DNA from: Chara braunii
Taxonomy: Eukaryota > Streptophyta > Charophyceae > Charales > Characeae
Direction: 5' to 3'
Length of the DNA stretch: 64,000 nt
Assembly (NCBI GenBank): GCA_003427395.1
Contig: BFEA01000210.1
Span: forward strand, 576,771 to 640,770
Shown: positions 21,402-32,699 of the stretch, one piece after another
Layout: each line of letters opens with the position of its first letter
How positions within the stretch are numbered: the first letter of the stretch is position 1
Position numbers and translations under genes: made by a program
The notes under the pieces: generated by a model
The model's input: the letters and a program-made list of their open reading frames with translations, nothing else
Databases searched by the model: none
Told to the model about the DNA's origin: nothing

Positions 21402-22134
21402 TTTTGAGTGCCTGCAATAGTATAAGGAGGGCTGCTTTGCCCTGGATGACTGTCTCCCTGTGCTCTCTGGTCGCAACAACCCTTCGTGTTGTGGGCCCCT
21501 GGCTCTCGATGGTCACATGGGCCCAACTTCTGTAGGTTTCTACTTTTGGTCTGAGTAGTCGATGATCCAATTTGATATGTATAGAAAATGTGGGCTGGCT
21601 TGTCGGCACTGCCCCGCTGCCTGACTGCCCATCCGCTTTTGCCCTATGCCAACTTGCTGCTTTCCCTCATGCCTTGAGTTGTCTTGCTACCTGGATGCTT
21701 GGCTTCACAGCTTGCCTGATTGCCTTGCCACGCGTCTTGCTGCTCGCCTATCTGCCTGCTTTGATGCCCCCTCCCGCCGCTCTTGCACCCGACTGTCACT
21801 TATCTTGCCAGTCATTCTACCCTCTGGTTTTCTGTTGTCGTGCTGCCAGGCTGCTCATCTGCTTGCCTCACCTTGATGTGTCCTCTTTCTTTACTGTAAT
21901 AATATTTGTATGTGTTTGCCGATATAGTGTGTCTCGTATGGATGCACAGCCGTACGTGCGAGCGCCCCTGGGAAACTAGTTCGTCCAATTGTCCTTACGG
22001 AGGGTGGGGCTAGGGGTGGGTTACACACGCACACAATCATAGTATCTGTTACGCACTTTCTACTGCAATAGGCAGATGCCCAACTTTCTCTTACTGCCCC
22101 CCTCGGCAGCATCTCAATCCTCATCTCTATCCAC

Positions 22135-22224
22135 CTTAACTTTTTTACAAGCGAGAGGAAACAGTTTGCAAGGACTCAACTTAACTTTTTTACAAGAGAG
22201 AGGAAACAGTTTGCAAGGACTCAA
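22135..22224. repeat. Tandem duplication, 45 bp x 2
   Basis: Units 22135-22179 and 22180-22224 (start CTTAACTTTTTTACAAG) differ at about one base, so this is a recent slippage-type duplication. Confidence 0.9.
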
Positions 22225-22296
22225 CCCTGGATCTAGGCAAAACTCATTGGTCCTACCAAATCAATTGTTCCTACCAAAAGTTGGACTGTCGTCTTT

Positions 22297-22490
22297 CCCG
22301 GAACATAACGCATATGCGTTGTAAGCGAATACAACGCATAGTTTGCCTACTACTACTCGAATACAACACATAAGCGTTCTATTCGAACAACCCTTGTTTT
22401 TTTACACAACGCATGTGTGTTCTATTCGAATTTTTGACTTTGTTGAAAACTCGAATGTACTGCATATGCGATATGTTTGGGGGAAGACTG
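22297..22490. repeat. Palindrome-rich repeat, copy 3
   Basis: GGAACATAACGCATATGCGT, GAATACAACGCATAG, ACAACGCATGTGTGTTCTAT and the end block GTTTGGGGGAAGACTG match the layout of copies 1 and 2 in the same orientation. Confidence 0.72.
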
Positions 22491-24960
22491 CAAACCAGAA
22501 GGGGAAATCTGGGACTACAGAAAGGATTGGCGTGGGGCCATCAAAAGAACTTCAGAAAGGTGGGAGTGGATTATGATCAAGCAACGGATCTATCTTGGCA
22601 AAAATACATTTTGAATGGTGACTGAAAATCATGCCAGTGGGAGAGGAGAAACATGGAACACAGTAAGAAGTGAGAGGGGGGTGATAGGAGCAAGAGGTGG
22701 CAAGACTCGTGGCAACTCATTTGTGAATAAGAGGTTACATCAGTGCGTGTGCGAATCTAGGACTGTATACTAATAGCTATAACAATTTCAAATCCACTAA
22801 GGGTAATTTCTCGAATCGCACATGGTCCCCTGCACACTGATTAATTGCAGTCACACCAGACATGAGCAGACTAATACGTATGTCCTCACCGGTTGATTCG
22901 CTGATACAGGGCTATACGAAGTAGGAACTCACATTCGGAGAGAGAGAGGAGCTAGACAAGAGGGGTCGTCTGGAAGCTCAAGTGGATGCCATTGAGGAGG
23001 TTTTAGAAAAGGAAAATGAGATAAGTCAAAGGGGGAACAGGTGCAACTACAGTATCAGGTCCCCTCCCCTATGAACATCAGCAGACTCTGCTCAATGCCG
23101 ATCGGGGGATCCAGTGGCCTATCTCTAGGTGGCGGGCGATCCGGCAGGGTACATGAGGCCCCGGGATAGATTTTGTTGGCATGGTCCCTGATGCTACCGG
23201 CTGTCCCCTAGCCGGTGTCGAGCGCATCGGCCCTCGTGTGAACGAGGGCCCTCTCGGGCATGTCACGCAGGAGTAAAAATAAAAACAAGCATCAAGAGAC
23301 AACTGGGGAACGACGCATAAATAATCCCGCGAATCGTCGAGACGGTCGAGGTCGCGTCGTCCCGTCGCCGCTCTAGTCGGGTGCGCCAGCTGTACATCCC
23401 ACGGTCCCCTACGACAGGATAGGTTCTCACGGGGCACACCTTACCTTCCCTAAGGGGCTGTCACCACCCTCAGGGGTGTATCCCTATCGAGCTAACCCAC
23501 GTGCGAAAGTTTTTAGATGCAATTGCGAAGGTAGGTCAGTCGAGGGCGTTTGCTCGTTCGCTGGAGTATAGGTATGCTTGGTTAACGCCAAGTGGACCCG
23601 AACATGGTCCATCTCCTGGGGCGCTGATCTCCTAGGTACGAACGAACGTCGGTCGACTAGGACGGTCTCAACCAAACGTGAAACCCACAATATAATCCTA
23701 GTCTCTTTAAACACTAGTCAAAAGATGGTTAAAATATTCACACATATAATTACATCAAATGGAATCGGCTGTCGTCGATAGGAATATACATCTGATAAAA
23801 AATGATAACTGAAAAAATCAAAATCATCATTTGATACATTCAACAACACAATATCAAAATAAAATTCGACCACTCCGGGTCGAATAAAACAATCATGCAG
23901 CCGCCAACGAGGAGTTGACTACCGATAATAACATTGATACAGCTGACAAGGTAGTCGGACTGCCGTAGTTTTGACTTGATGAGACGCGCTGTCAAAGTCA
24001 TTCATTCCAAGTAACGTCGATCTATGATTAAACACGCATACGCCTGTCTCCATACATTCTCAATCTTCCTGGATGAAAGGTTGCTTCGCGGATGATTCTT
24101 GATCAGGTACATGGCTTGAAGTGTTGCATGCCTCTCCCTCTAGGAAGTGGTCTGTGGATACTCCTTCCCCTCGCCTGAGCCTGAAGACTCAGATCTCAGA
24201 GGTTGGGCCGTCACCACCGAGTCGGCAAAGTACCAACCCCGACGAGTTGGGTCCACTCCAAGTCGATAACAGGGCCAGCTCCGAAAGCATACGAACCCCC
24301 GCCTTGGATGTTTCCTAGAGAAGAGAATGCGTTCACTGCAAGTAGTTTTCAATTATTCTCATTCCTTCTCGGTTCTCGGTAACTTAGACATAAAAAAACT
24401 GAATGAGATAGAGAATAAGAATCATTTTGACAGGTACAAGTAGATAAAATCATTTGTGATAGACTGCTCTCACGATACCCGTTGAAATTATTCATTCCAA
24501 AATTCAAGTATTTTATCATGCAGGCAGGTGAAAGATTGAAAGAGAACAATCATTTTCCTTTTCTCCAACAGGCAAAGTCAATCTCCATAGCAGACATCCT
24601 TCGACCTACCTGCACAAAATGCAAAGAAAACAAGTTCAAAGGAAAACAGTACAATCTCATACTCGAGTCAAACCACTCTATTCACATGCATGACTCACAC
24701 AACTTTCTTCTGTCTTTTCTTTTGAACATTCAAAATGACAAGGTCAAGCAAAGTGTGGGTTCACACAGGTGTGAAGGAAAATCTGAGTCATTCAACTGAC
24801 CTTGAGTGAAGTTTAGTCTGACTCACTCAAGAAGACCGGGTAATATACCAATCAAATAAAAGATCGTCGTTGAATATGAAAATATGCGGCTCACATGAAA
24901 ATACGCAGCTCCCAACTTCACAGGTTATGGTCGTTTCACTGAACGACGATCCGCCGCTTT
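22491..24960. other. No gene recognised
   Basis: A GC-rich patch (23060-23480) has open frames on the minus strand and a 7-bp hairpin (ACCGGCT...AGCCGGT near 23196) but no domain. It could be LTR or leader sequence of a retroelement; I cannot show this. The remainder, including 24100-24340, is unassigned. Confidence 0.35.
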
Positions 24961-26130
24961 CTCCAAGTGTCGGATCACACCAAGGTTGGGTTCATCGATA
25001 TGGCTGAATCAGACAACCCTCAAAGAGGGTGCTCCCATGATCCAAACCCACATTGCCTCAACATCCCAGACAGTCCCAACGCAGTCCCAACTGCACCACG
25101 TGCTCCAAGGACACTTCCCCAACCAACTGCAAGTCCATGCCGCCTCAAATCATCCTGTCCGCTCACAATAGTCATACCAACACGTCGGTTCTGAACTCAG
25201 AGTCGGTCCCACCTGGTCCCAAAATGCTCCCAGATGGTCCCGATGCAACCCCATACTATCGCCCGCATTACCAAATATTTCATAACTGAAAACCATTCGC
25301 ACTGCGCGCCGCAAAAAAATTAAGGGTGACCCTGGTCCAAGCCGCATGTGCTGCGAGCCCCCCCAAAAAAATAAAGATGTTCTTTCAGCACAAACTGCAA
25401 GCGTTGCAACTCCAATGGCCACTGCCACTCAGACCCAATTGTGCACCCACATAGACCCAACCTCTAGGCCATACTATGATCCACCTTAACTGCCGCACAC
25501 CAAAACCCCAACGGTGCGACCATCGCTCGGCGTGTTGCCAAATATGCAGCATAACCCCACTGACAGTTGTTGCCGTCGTGCTAAAAAAGAGGTAGCACTT
25601 CCACTTCAAAAAAGGTTGCCGCCGAGCCAAGATTTCAACAGCATGGTCCCACCGGATGCACCGTCGTACCCGTGCCCCCAAAAAATTCGACAGCGCTTCT
25701 GCGCCACCATAAAAAATGTTGTCGCCGCTGAAAACTTTCGGCAGCGCTTCCGCATCACCACCAAAAAAGTCCTGCCGTTGCCTCACCAAGTGGGCAGCAC
25801 CCCCCTGCGCTGTCAAAAAACTCACTACCGCTGCCGTATCAAACGGGCAGCGCCTCCCCTGCGCCTCACGACAAATGGCTGCTGACGCAGCGCAACACGA
25901 GCAGAGTCTCCCCTGCACCGCTTGCCGAGGACCTGCCACGAACAGCAGCATCTCCTGCTGGCACCACGCAGCCCGATGGCTATGGCAGCCTCTCCTTTCC
26001 TCCCTCACTGCAGACCTCCACTCCGCTCCTCTACTCACTGGCCCTCAGCACTCCGGCAGCATAACGCTGCTCTCCACTCGACATTCAATCAGAAAGTGGG
26101 CAGCACCTCAATTGAATGAGACTGATGTTG
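24961..26130. other. Stop-poor GC-rich region, probably non-coding
   Basis: Several frames on both strands stay open, including 217 codons on the minus strand (25385-26038) and 183 on the plus strand (25716-26267). The sequence reuses phrases such as GCAGCG, GCCGCTG and CACCAAAAAA. Openness in many overlapping frames, with no domain in any, argues for base composition and repetition rather than coding. Confidence 0.4.
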
Positions 26131-26177
26131 GCCAGCCCTGCTTTTATAGCTGGGCTGGAGTGGTGGGCAGCCACTTG

Positions 26178-26406
26178 AGGCTCAACCAAAAAAACAGGGT
26201 TGAGCCTAACCCTCGATCTGAACTTCGATCGAGGGCTGGGAATCTTGATGTTCTACTAGGAACATAAAGTCCCAGGCTTTGGTTATGCACCTGGCCACCA
26301 TCCACGGGTCGGCGCAGTCCAAAATGGCAGTACCAAGCCATTTCAAGACTGCATGCTCAACTAAACAGGTGCAGTCCCATCAGCCCCTAGAAGCTTCTAG
26401 GGGCTG
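26178..26406. repeat. Cluster of perfect inverted repeats
   Basis: Three perfect stems: 26178-26187 with 26198-26207 (AGGCTCAACC), 26210-26218 with 26227-26235 (CCCTCGATC), and a 26-bp uninterrupted palindrome at 26381-26406 centred on AAGCTT. The last is extended by outer arms AACAGGTGCAG / CTGCACCTGTT, offset by a 6-nt insertion. These could be cruciform or transcript hairpins, possibly in the leader or LTR of a retroelement. Confidence 0.8.
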
Positions 26407-26779
26407 CACCTGTTCCACGGCGGCCGCTGCCACATTCGTGGCCGTTACTTTTTCCTTCTTCCCCTTCCTTCCTTTTCTCTCTAACCCTGCCTCCTTTAAA
26501 CGTGTCCGTACCTCGACACCAACAGTGTCAGGTTCAGGCACGCGCAGACAGCCGCTGCCTGTTTTTAACCACGAACGGGCGCAACTCCCTGCTACCACGA
26601 CGTTCAAGGGGAGGAGGGGGGACCACAAACAAAACAAAAAGAAAAAGGAACTCGGAAAGAAAAAAAAACAAAAACCCTACAAACAAAAACGAACTTACCT
26701 AAATCGTGGGCAAAGAGTCCCACGTCGCCTCCGCACATAGCCACCTAGTGTGGCAGATGCATCTGCCTATCCATAGATG

Positions 26780-26833
26780 GGTTGTCGAGGCACAACCCCC
26801 TGATGAAACAGTGCAAGCCCGACGTAACAACCT
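26780..26833 (+). ncRNA. Decayed hammerhead ribozyme
   Basis: It has the layout of a type III hammerhead: stem III 5' strand GGGTTG, cleavage triplet GTC (26784-26786), GAGG, then CTGATGA (26800-26806) and, after the stem II position, GTAA (26824-26827) followed by CAACCT, which pairs with GGGTTG. Stem III is complete (six pairs). However, GAAA has become GTAA, stem II no longer pairs, and stem I has a mismatch. It is therefore an inactivated relative of the motif 146 nt downstream. Confidence 0.6.
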
Positions 26834-26925
26834 CACCTTTCACCCTTTCTCCCTCTCTCTCTGTGGAACCACCCCACATACCCGAATACAGCCGCGTTTA
26901 TGCGGCTGATTCAGTCGGGGTAGCC

Positions 26926-26978
26926 GACTGTCGAGGTTCAGCCTCCTGATGAGTCGGTGGAAGTCCGACGAAATAGTC
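26926..26978 (+). ncRNA. Hammerhead ribozyme, type III topology, core intact
   Basis: All conserved elements are present in order: stem III 5' strand GACTG (26926-26930), cleavage triplet GTC with predicted cleavage after C26932, stem I GAGG/CCTC closing a TTCAG loop (26933-26945), CTGATGA (26946-26952), stem II GTCGG/CCGAC closing TGGAAGT (26953-26969), GAAA (26970-26973), and stem III 3' strand TAGTC (26974-26978). Stem III has one G:U pair and four Watson-Crick pairs. Such ribozymes self-cleave RNA and, in plants, mark retrozymes, non-autonomous LTR elements that make circular RNAs. The 5' strand could instead pair in a competing hairpin (CAGTCGG/CCGACTG, 26912-26930). Activity is inferred from sequence only. 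Confidence 0.8.
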
Positions 26979-27401
26979 TGGCACAGTTGCATTTGCCCGT
27001 TTATTCAAAACGAACGGGTACTAAAAAGGAAAAAAAAAAAAAAAAAAAAAAACCCTATCTAAACGTGGCTGCCCGTTTCCAACGGCGCCTGCAGCACTAC
27101 TGGGAACTTCTCAATTCCCAGTCACTTCATCGCGCTTTTAGTTTTTTTTTTTTTTTTTTTTCTATTTTTTTTTCTTTTTCAATGGTCACTTCCCATCGCG
27201 CCGTTTCGCCCCAGTGGTACCAAACAAACGAGAACAAAAAAGAGAAAAAAAAAAAAAAATTAGCGACTTACCTCGACATTGTTGCCATTCCCACAAAGCC
27301 CGTATCCGGACGCTTACGCGCCCAAATGTGGGCAGGTAAGTTGTCCTCCCCTTTCTTTTTTTTTAATTATTTTTTTTTCTTAAAAAAACAGAAGAAAACT
27401 C

Positions 27402-27453
27402 GAACCATTTCTCGACTTATGCGTATCATCCTTGCGCAGTGGTCATGTAAATC
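27402..27453 (-). ncRNA. U6: U6 snRNA 3'-half fragment
   Basis: The reverse strand reads CATGACCACTGCGCAAGGAT, then GATACGCATAAGTCGAGAAA and TGGTTCGAG, matching the U6 3' half with a few substitutions. The 5' half (ACAGAGA box and 5' stem) is missing; GC-rich hairpins occupy that side. This is the only minus-strand U6 relic I found. Confidence 0.75.
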
Positions 27454-27495
27454 GGCCGCGCGATCTGGTAGATCGCGCGGTCGAAATCGACCGCG
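27454..27495. repeat. Two overlapping GC-rich hairpins
   Basis: CCGCGCGATCT at 27456-27466 pairs perfectly with 27470-27480 across a 3-nt loop. CGCGGTCGA (27476-27484) pairs with TCGACCGCG across AA. The two stems overlap and are mutually exclusive. They lie exactly between the U6 fragment and the tRNA-like segment. Confidence 0.8.
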
Positions 27496-27544
27496 TCACG
27501 TCAAAGACCCCGGGCTGCTCCTAGCAAAAGCAGCTAGACCAGTT

Positions 27545-27625
27545 GCTCGTAGTCGGATTCGATCCCTGTCTCTGCGGGGTATCAATCTAGCGGCAGTACC
27601 TACTGGGCTAGCTCCTTCTCACATT
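27545..27625 (-). ncRNA. tRNA-like SINE head
   Basis: On the minus strand an A box (TAGCCCAGTAGG, 27610-27599) and a B box (GGATCGAATCC, 27565-27555) are separated by 33 nt, the spacing of an internal Pol III promoter. Acceptor and anticodon stems do not pair well, so it is a tRNA-derived SINE or tRNA pseudogene, not a functional tRNA. Confidence 0.55.
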
Positions 27626-27756
27626 AGGAGAGGAGCGGCCCTTCTATATGAGGGGCTTCGATGCCCATCAGACCCCCCTCCAGCGCCTAGCAGGTTGTGC
27701 CTGCTGAGCCCGCTGAGGATCCTAGGTGGTGGAAACATAAACAAAATATGTTACTG

Positions 27757-27777
27757 AAAAAAAAAAAAAAAAAAAAA
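27757..27777 (+). repeat. Poly(A) tract, 21 nt
   Basis: Ends a plus-strand segment that overlaps the tRNA-like and U6 region. It may be the tail of a separate plus-strand retroposon. Confidence 0.7.
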
Positions 27778-27979
27778 CCAGATCGCCCTGTCTGTTGAAT
27801 CCCACCGTCACTACGACCCAGGAAAGGCATTCAGCTTACTGGATCCGATTTATTTATATTTTTTCCTTACTAAAGCAAAACAGAATGCTCTTCCCTCAAA
27901 TCCAATTATTCGTCACTCTCCTTTGGCATACGTAATGGTGATGTTGTCCGACCTTTCCTTTGTTATGTTCTTCTTTCTT

Positions 27980-29830
27980 CAGAAAGAGGTTACACTCAAT
28001 TCAGAAAAGAGTTACTGAGAGTCATCCACTGTCGCAGGTGCTTCAAACGCTATGTACTTGGAAGGAGATTAATTTTGAGGATTGACGCATCTACCGTGAT
28101 TGGTGCTATTAAAAAACATCAACAAGTAGATTCAACAATAAGCAGATGAATTGCCTTTATTTGGATTTTTGATTTTAAACTTGAAAAGATTCTCAGTGAA
28201 AAGAACCGGACAGATGGCCTAAGCCGAATTGAATCGAGAAAAGATGAAGACGAGGATGTTGATGGGACCATTGAAGAATCTGCCTATGTTGATAACTTCC
28301 TGAATGAGCAAGACGATGAAGATTATAAGGCTCCAAGTTCCTATAAGGGGAGCTTATGCCTTGAAGAAAGAGACAATCCGGGAGAGATCCCTGATGCTTA
28401 TGTCTTTGAGCTAATTTTTGAAAAGGATGAGGAGGAAGAACAAAACGATTGGTATGCCAAAGTCAATGAAGCAGTCGTGGCTACTTATGAACTGAGAGAA
28501 AGTTCTAGGTCAAAGAATGAGGAAGAAGCTGAAAAAAAAGAATGAAAGATTTCTTTCATTTTTAAGGAATATGATGGTAGTTACCAAGAGATTGGAAAGA
28601 AGATGGAAAGAGAACAACTAAAGGAATATTACTGCAAAAATTCAAGGAAGAAGTTCAGACTAAAGAGAGGTCACCTCTTCGTGGATGACAAGAGAGGTTT
28701 GCCTCTACTAAGAGTTGTTTGTAGGAAAAAAAAACAACTAAAAATAATTGTTGCTCTACATGAGGGGGTTGCTGGTGGTCACAAAGTTGCTGAAGTAACA
28801 TACTTTGAGACAGTTAAACTCTACTTTTGTCCTGATATGAGAGACATGATTTACAGATCCTGTAAGTCATGCGTGTTATCAAAAATAATATACTACGAGG
28901 ATGATTTAACCTTTATTTCATACTGTCCTGATAGAACAAGGTAGTCGAATTCACTTGGATCTCATCACCATGCCCCTACGCAAGAGTGGGATGAGGTACA
29001 TATTGAATATGAGAGAGAATTTTTTCTGGATATGTTAAGACAAAAACTCTTAAGAGGAAGACAACCGAACAAGTGGTTGATTGGATAGAGGAAGTTAATC
29101 TCATATATCCCTTCATCAGAGAGTTAGTCTCAGACAAAGGATATGAATTCAGAAATGAGATTATAAGAAGAACCACTATCAGTCGGGTGTCAGAATTCGG
29201 TACGTAACCACTTATCATGCTCAAGCAAATGCGTCAGTCGAGAGAGGTCACATAACTTTAAAAGATCCATTGGTAAAATGGTGTGAAGGGAACCTCAGTA
29301 ATTGGCCAAAAATACTAAAAGTTGTAGTCTATGCTGACAATATTACTATTAAGACAACTACTGGTTATGCTCCATTCATGTTGTGGTATGGTCTCCATGC
29401 TACCTTATCTATTGAGAGTATAATCAAGACATGGTCGAGTCAGGAGAGTGACAGAGAATACTTCATTTCATAACTTCTTCGGATCAGAATGAGGCAGATA
29501 TCAGAGGTTGATCAGATAGTGATGAATGTTGCGGAAAGAATGACAACCAACAGATTGTCAAACCAAAAGAGATGGAACAAGAAGAGATATATAAGAAAAA
29601 AGAAATTAAGGGTTGGTGATGTTGTCCTCCTATTCGACAATTCCCTTGAGACTTAGTGGACCAAACGGTTGGAACCCAGATGACTCGGTCTCTACAAAAT
29701 TAAACGTGAAGCAGCGGAGAAGGTCTATGAGATATCAAAGAATGATGGTTCAAGAGTTCATGATATGGTATCAAGGTCAAGACATCGTAAGTTTATTTTC
29801 AGAGACCCTGATCTGGTCCTTACAATGATC
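27980..29830 (+). pseudogene. Ty3/gypsy pol, 3' half: RNase H end and integrase
   Basis: Starting at CAGAAAGA (27980) the plus strand reads RNase H (GYTQFRKELLRVIHC, LGRRLILRIDASTVIGAIK, FDFKLEKILSEKNRTDGLSR), then an acidic linker, then integrase. The zinc-binding part is at 28603-28910 (GHLFVDDKRGLP, ALHEGVAGGHK, SCKSC). The core holds HLDLITMP (Asp codon near 28958), SDKGYEF (Asp near 29133) and NASVERGH (Glu near 29240). TTGYAPFMLWYG follows at about 29350, and a C-terminal GDVVLLFDNSLE near 29610. Stops and frameshifts occur throughout. The reverse transcriptase expected upstream is absent here but present in reverse orientation at 36,029-37,350, so this looks like half of one element. 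Confidence 0.85.
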
Positions 29831-32680
29831 GCAAAGAATGAAAGAAAAATCAATAATCCAGTAAAAAAACAGTTCAGAAAATTAAGAAAAGTGTAGTGAG
29901 CACAATGAGGCATTACCATGACAAAAACTCCAACAGACTTTGACTACTCTTGCATTGTCAATTCAGCATGTTAAATTCTGTCACGAGGGACTTGAGAAAA
30001 TTTTCAGATGATTTATATTCGTTTCGGCATATGAACTGATTTTATTATTTCTATAAGTGATAAAATCAATGAGATCAAAGTGTCATGAATGAAGCAGTTG
30101 CACTGAGAAAGTGGCGAGAAGTCATCCTTCCTAAATATTGATGCAATATAAAGTTCGGAGAACTCGTGACTGTAGCACATCAAATAGTAACCAGTATTAA
30201 TCTAATGACGAAGACTCTGAGAAAATATAACGGGCATAAAGAGGTTAAACTCTACTTGACTAGAGAGTTGTCAGTAGAAGGACTTCGTGTCTTCTGACTG
30301 AGCTGCCTGTTCAAGAGAGTTATCAAGAAGATAGGCGTAAAGAAGTTCAGCCCTGCTTGACCAGAGAGTTATCGGCATAGGGACATCGTGTTTCTTTACT
30401 AAGTTGTCAATCTTTTGTCGCAGATGAGGAAAGGGATCTCTCTGAGGCCAGTATCTCTATACTTCCTTGAGACTGACGGAAGGTCGCTTGGAAGTATCTC
30501 AGATGATGGAAAAAAACTCTCTAGGATCAGCGCTCTTTATTTTCCTGCGGCTGAAGGGAGGTCTCTAGGATATGCACAGTCGGTTGTTTGTTGTTGTTGT
30601 TTAGTGCCTCATCAGACTGAAGGGACGTCTCGTGATAAATATTTGTCATGTCATCTGGGGCATGGACCATCTGACTGTGAGTTTGCTATGTTGGCCTGTC
30701 TGTCTATGCCTGGGGTTTTCTTTTATAACCTAAAAATGCATTGATTGTCGGGGCTAGCCAAAGCCTTACCGTAGTAGGTTGCAATCTGGTGGGGTTAGCA
30801 GGTCCCCGACGCAAGGGTCGAATTTCATAAATGACTAGGGTTAAGACTCCAGGACTCTGACCTATGAGGTCAAGAGGGGTCAGTTGGAACCCTACCGCAG
30901 TCAGAGGATGCAATCCAGTGAGGTTCGCCAGAGCTTGGAATCGTAGTTAGACCGGGTCCTACGTTCAAAAATCTGGGCAGGGCAGCCAACGCTCTAAGCC
31001 AAAAACTGGTGGGTGAGCCAGTCCCCGACCTCAATGGTGAAATTCGGGTACGGGATAGTTAGACTGATGGGAGGTCTACTGTTATGGGGTGCCCAAACCC
31101 ACTATAGTTTGGGTGTCCTGGCGTGAGGTGCGCCAAAGGGTCATCATATTCGAGTAGTGGATATGGTGGTCCTGACCTGGAGGCAAGTTAAAAGGGCTGT
31201 CAAGATAAATGGTCTGACTAGTCCTGGCCTGAGGTGGGCCGAATGAGGGTTGTCAGGCTGACAGGAGGTCTGCACACTTATGGTCAGTGTTGGGCCAAAA
31301 TCAAGACAATCAATAACTCTTGGGTGTTAGAGACTGTTCAAGTTATTTATTATTCTATTATGGGTTTTCATTTAAATTTATTTCAATTAATTACTGTCTG
31401 ATGATTGTTTGTCAGAGAAGTTGTATGTTGGATCGTGCTTGGTGGTTTGTGGAACTCGCTGTTTTGCAGGTTTATGCAGTTCCGTTTGAGCTCCCTGACC
31501 CGAGAAAAATAAAGGGGTTTGGTATCCCCCTTTATTTGTCAAAGAAGTTCAGGATACACCTCACTCAAATCAGAGAAAGAGAACGAGCTTTGGTATTCCC
31601 TCCGGTTGCTTGAGAAGTTGAAAGGATGTCTCACTCAGGCCAGAGAATAGGAAAAGGGTTTGGCATGTCTTACCTCTGATACTCCTGACAGCGAGTGTCC
31701 AAAGTGTTAACACCAGATTGATGATATCCCTAGAGACACTATTGGAAGTGGGAGACGAGGTAACTTCTCCACTGAAAAGGTCAAAGGGGAATTCATATCT
31801 CAAAACAAAAAAAATTGCAGATGAGGAAACTGAGATAAAATTCTTCTTAAATTTATTTGATGGTGGACAGAGTGGCCTGGTTCTTTCTTAAATTTATTTT
31901 GTGGCCGACATAGCGGCCTGGTTCACGAGGAACCTCCATCCCCGACCTCAAGGTATTCAAAGACTCAAGTCAGGGACGCTATGGAATAAATTGAGACGTT
32001 AAGAAAAGAAAAGATTCAGAAATTCAAGGGAAAATCGCGCTTATACAAGATATAGAGGACAATCATGAACTTATACTGAAGAAGTGTGAGAAGAAAGAAA
32101 ATGCAAAAAAGGGTACAGCCACTAAGATGAGAAGAGGAAAAAATTGTACAAGGGGTAGAAGGTGATAGAACTAGCATTAGGGCCCTACTTTCCGAAGGGG
32201 TAGTAGGGGCTTTGGGCGAGTATGGAGGAGAGGAGGAGCTCGAAGCGCCATAACACGCTTCATGCTTCTTCTGATATTGTTATGCCAACCATTGAGAGGG
32301 TGACGAGGGTATGGTCTTGTATAAGAACCATATCCTCGCACTTCCTCCTCCTCCTCCTCTGAGTTGAACTCGCGTCGTGCGAGAGTTGGTGGCTATTCCC
32401 GCTCCTATTCTCCCCTACCACCTCTTCCTCTTCCCTAACCTCTGCGTGCTTCAGGCATGGTGCGGGAAGAAGACTATAGTTGAAAACAGAAAAGATACGT
32501 TACGATAAAGATAGAAACTAAGAGAGAACAGTGAGAGCAAGAAAACCGAGCTACGAAGGAATGACGAGAGAAACGACTGTGGGCGAGTACTACGATAAAC
32601 AATTGTTAACATTTGGAGCAGGAATGCTAAAAGAACTTCACTACAGATCTCTGTGAGAATGAGTACTCACACTGTTTTAT
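29831..32680. repeat. Repeat-rich 3' region of the gypsy half, no gene
   Basis: Diverged direct repeats abound. The block TAAAGAGGTTAAACTCTACT...GAGAGTTGTC (about 30237) returns at about 30338. Several copies of CTGAAGGGAGGTCTC-like phrases lie at 30470-31270. A unit around AGAGAA...GGTTTGGTAT repeats three times at 31500-31660, and a GGTGGACAGAGTGGCCTGGT-type unit repeats twice near 31860-31925. No complete coding frame is visible. It is likely the 3' untranslated and LTR-proximal part of the element. Confidence 0.5.
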
Positions 32681-32699
32681 ACTAATGTTATACTTCGTT

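Noticed and set aside
23160-23230. CTGATGCTACCGGCT...AGCCGGT as a hammerhead
   Set aside because: The core lacks the final A of CTGATGA and there is no GAAA after the stem. It is a simple 7-bp hairpin.
25385-26267. Long overlapping open frames of 217 (minus) and 183 (plus) codons
   Set aside because: Both strands and several frames are open because the sequence is GC-rich and repetitive. No domain or plausible start context is seen.
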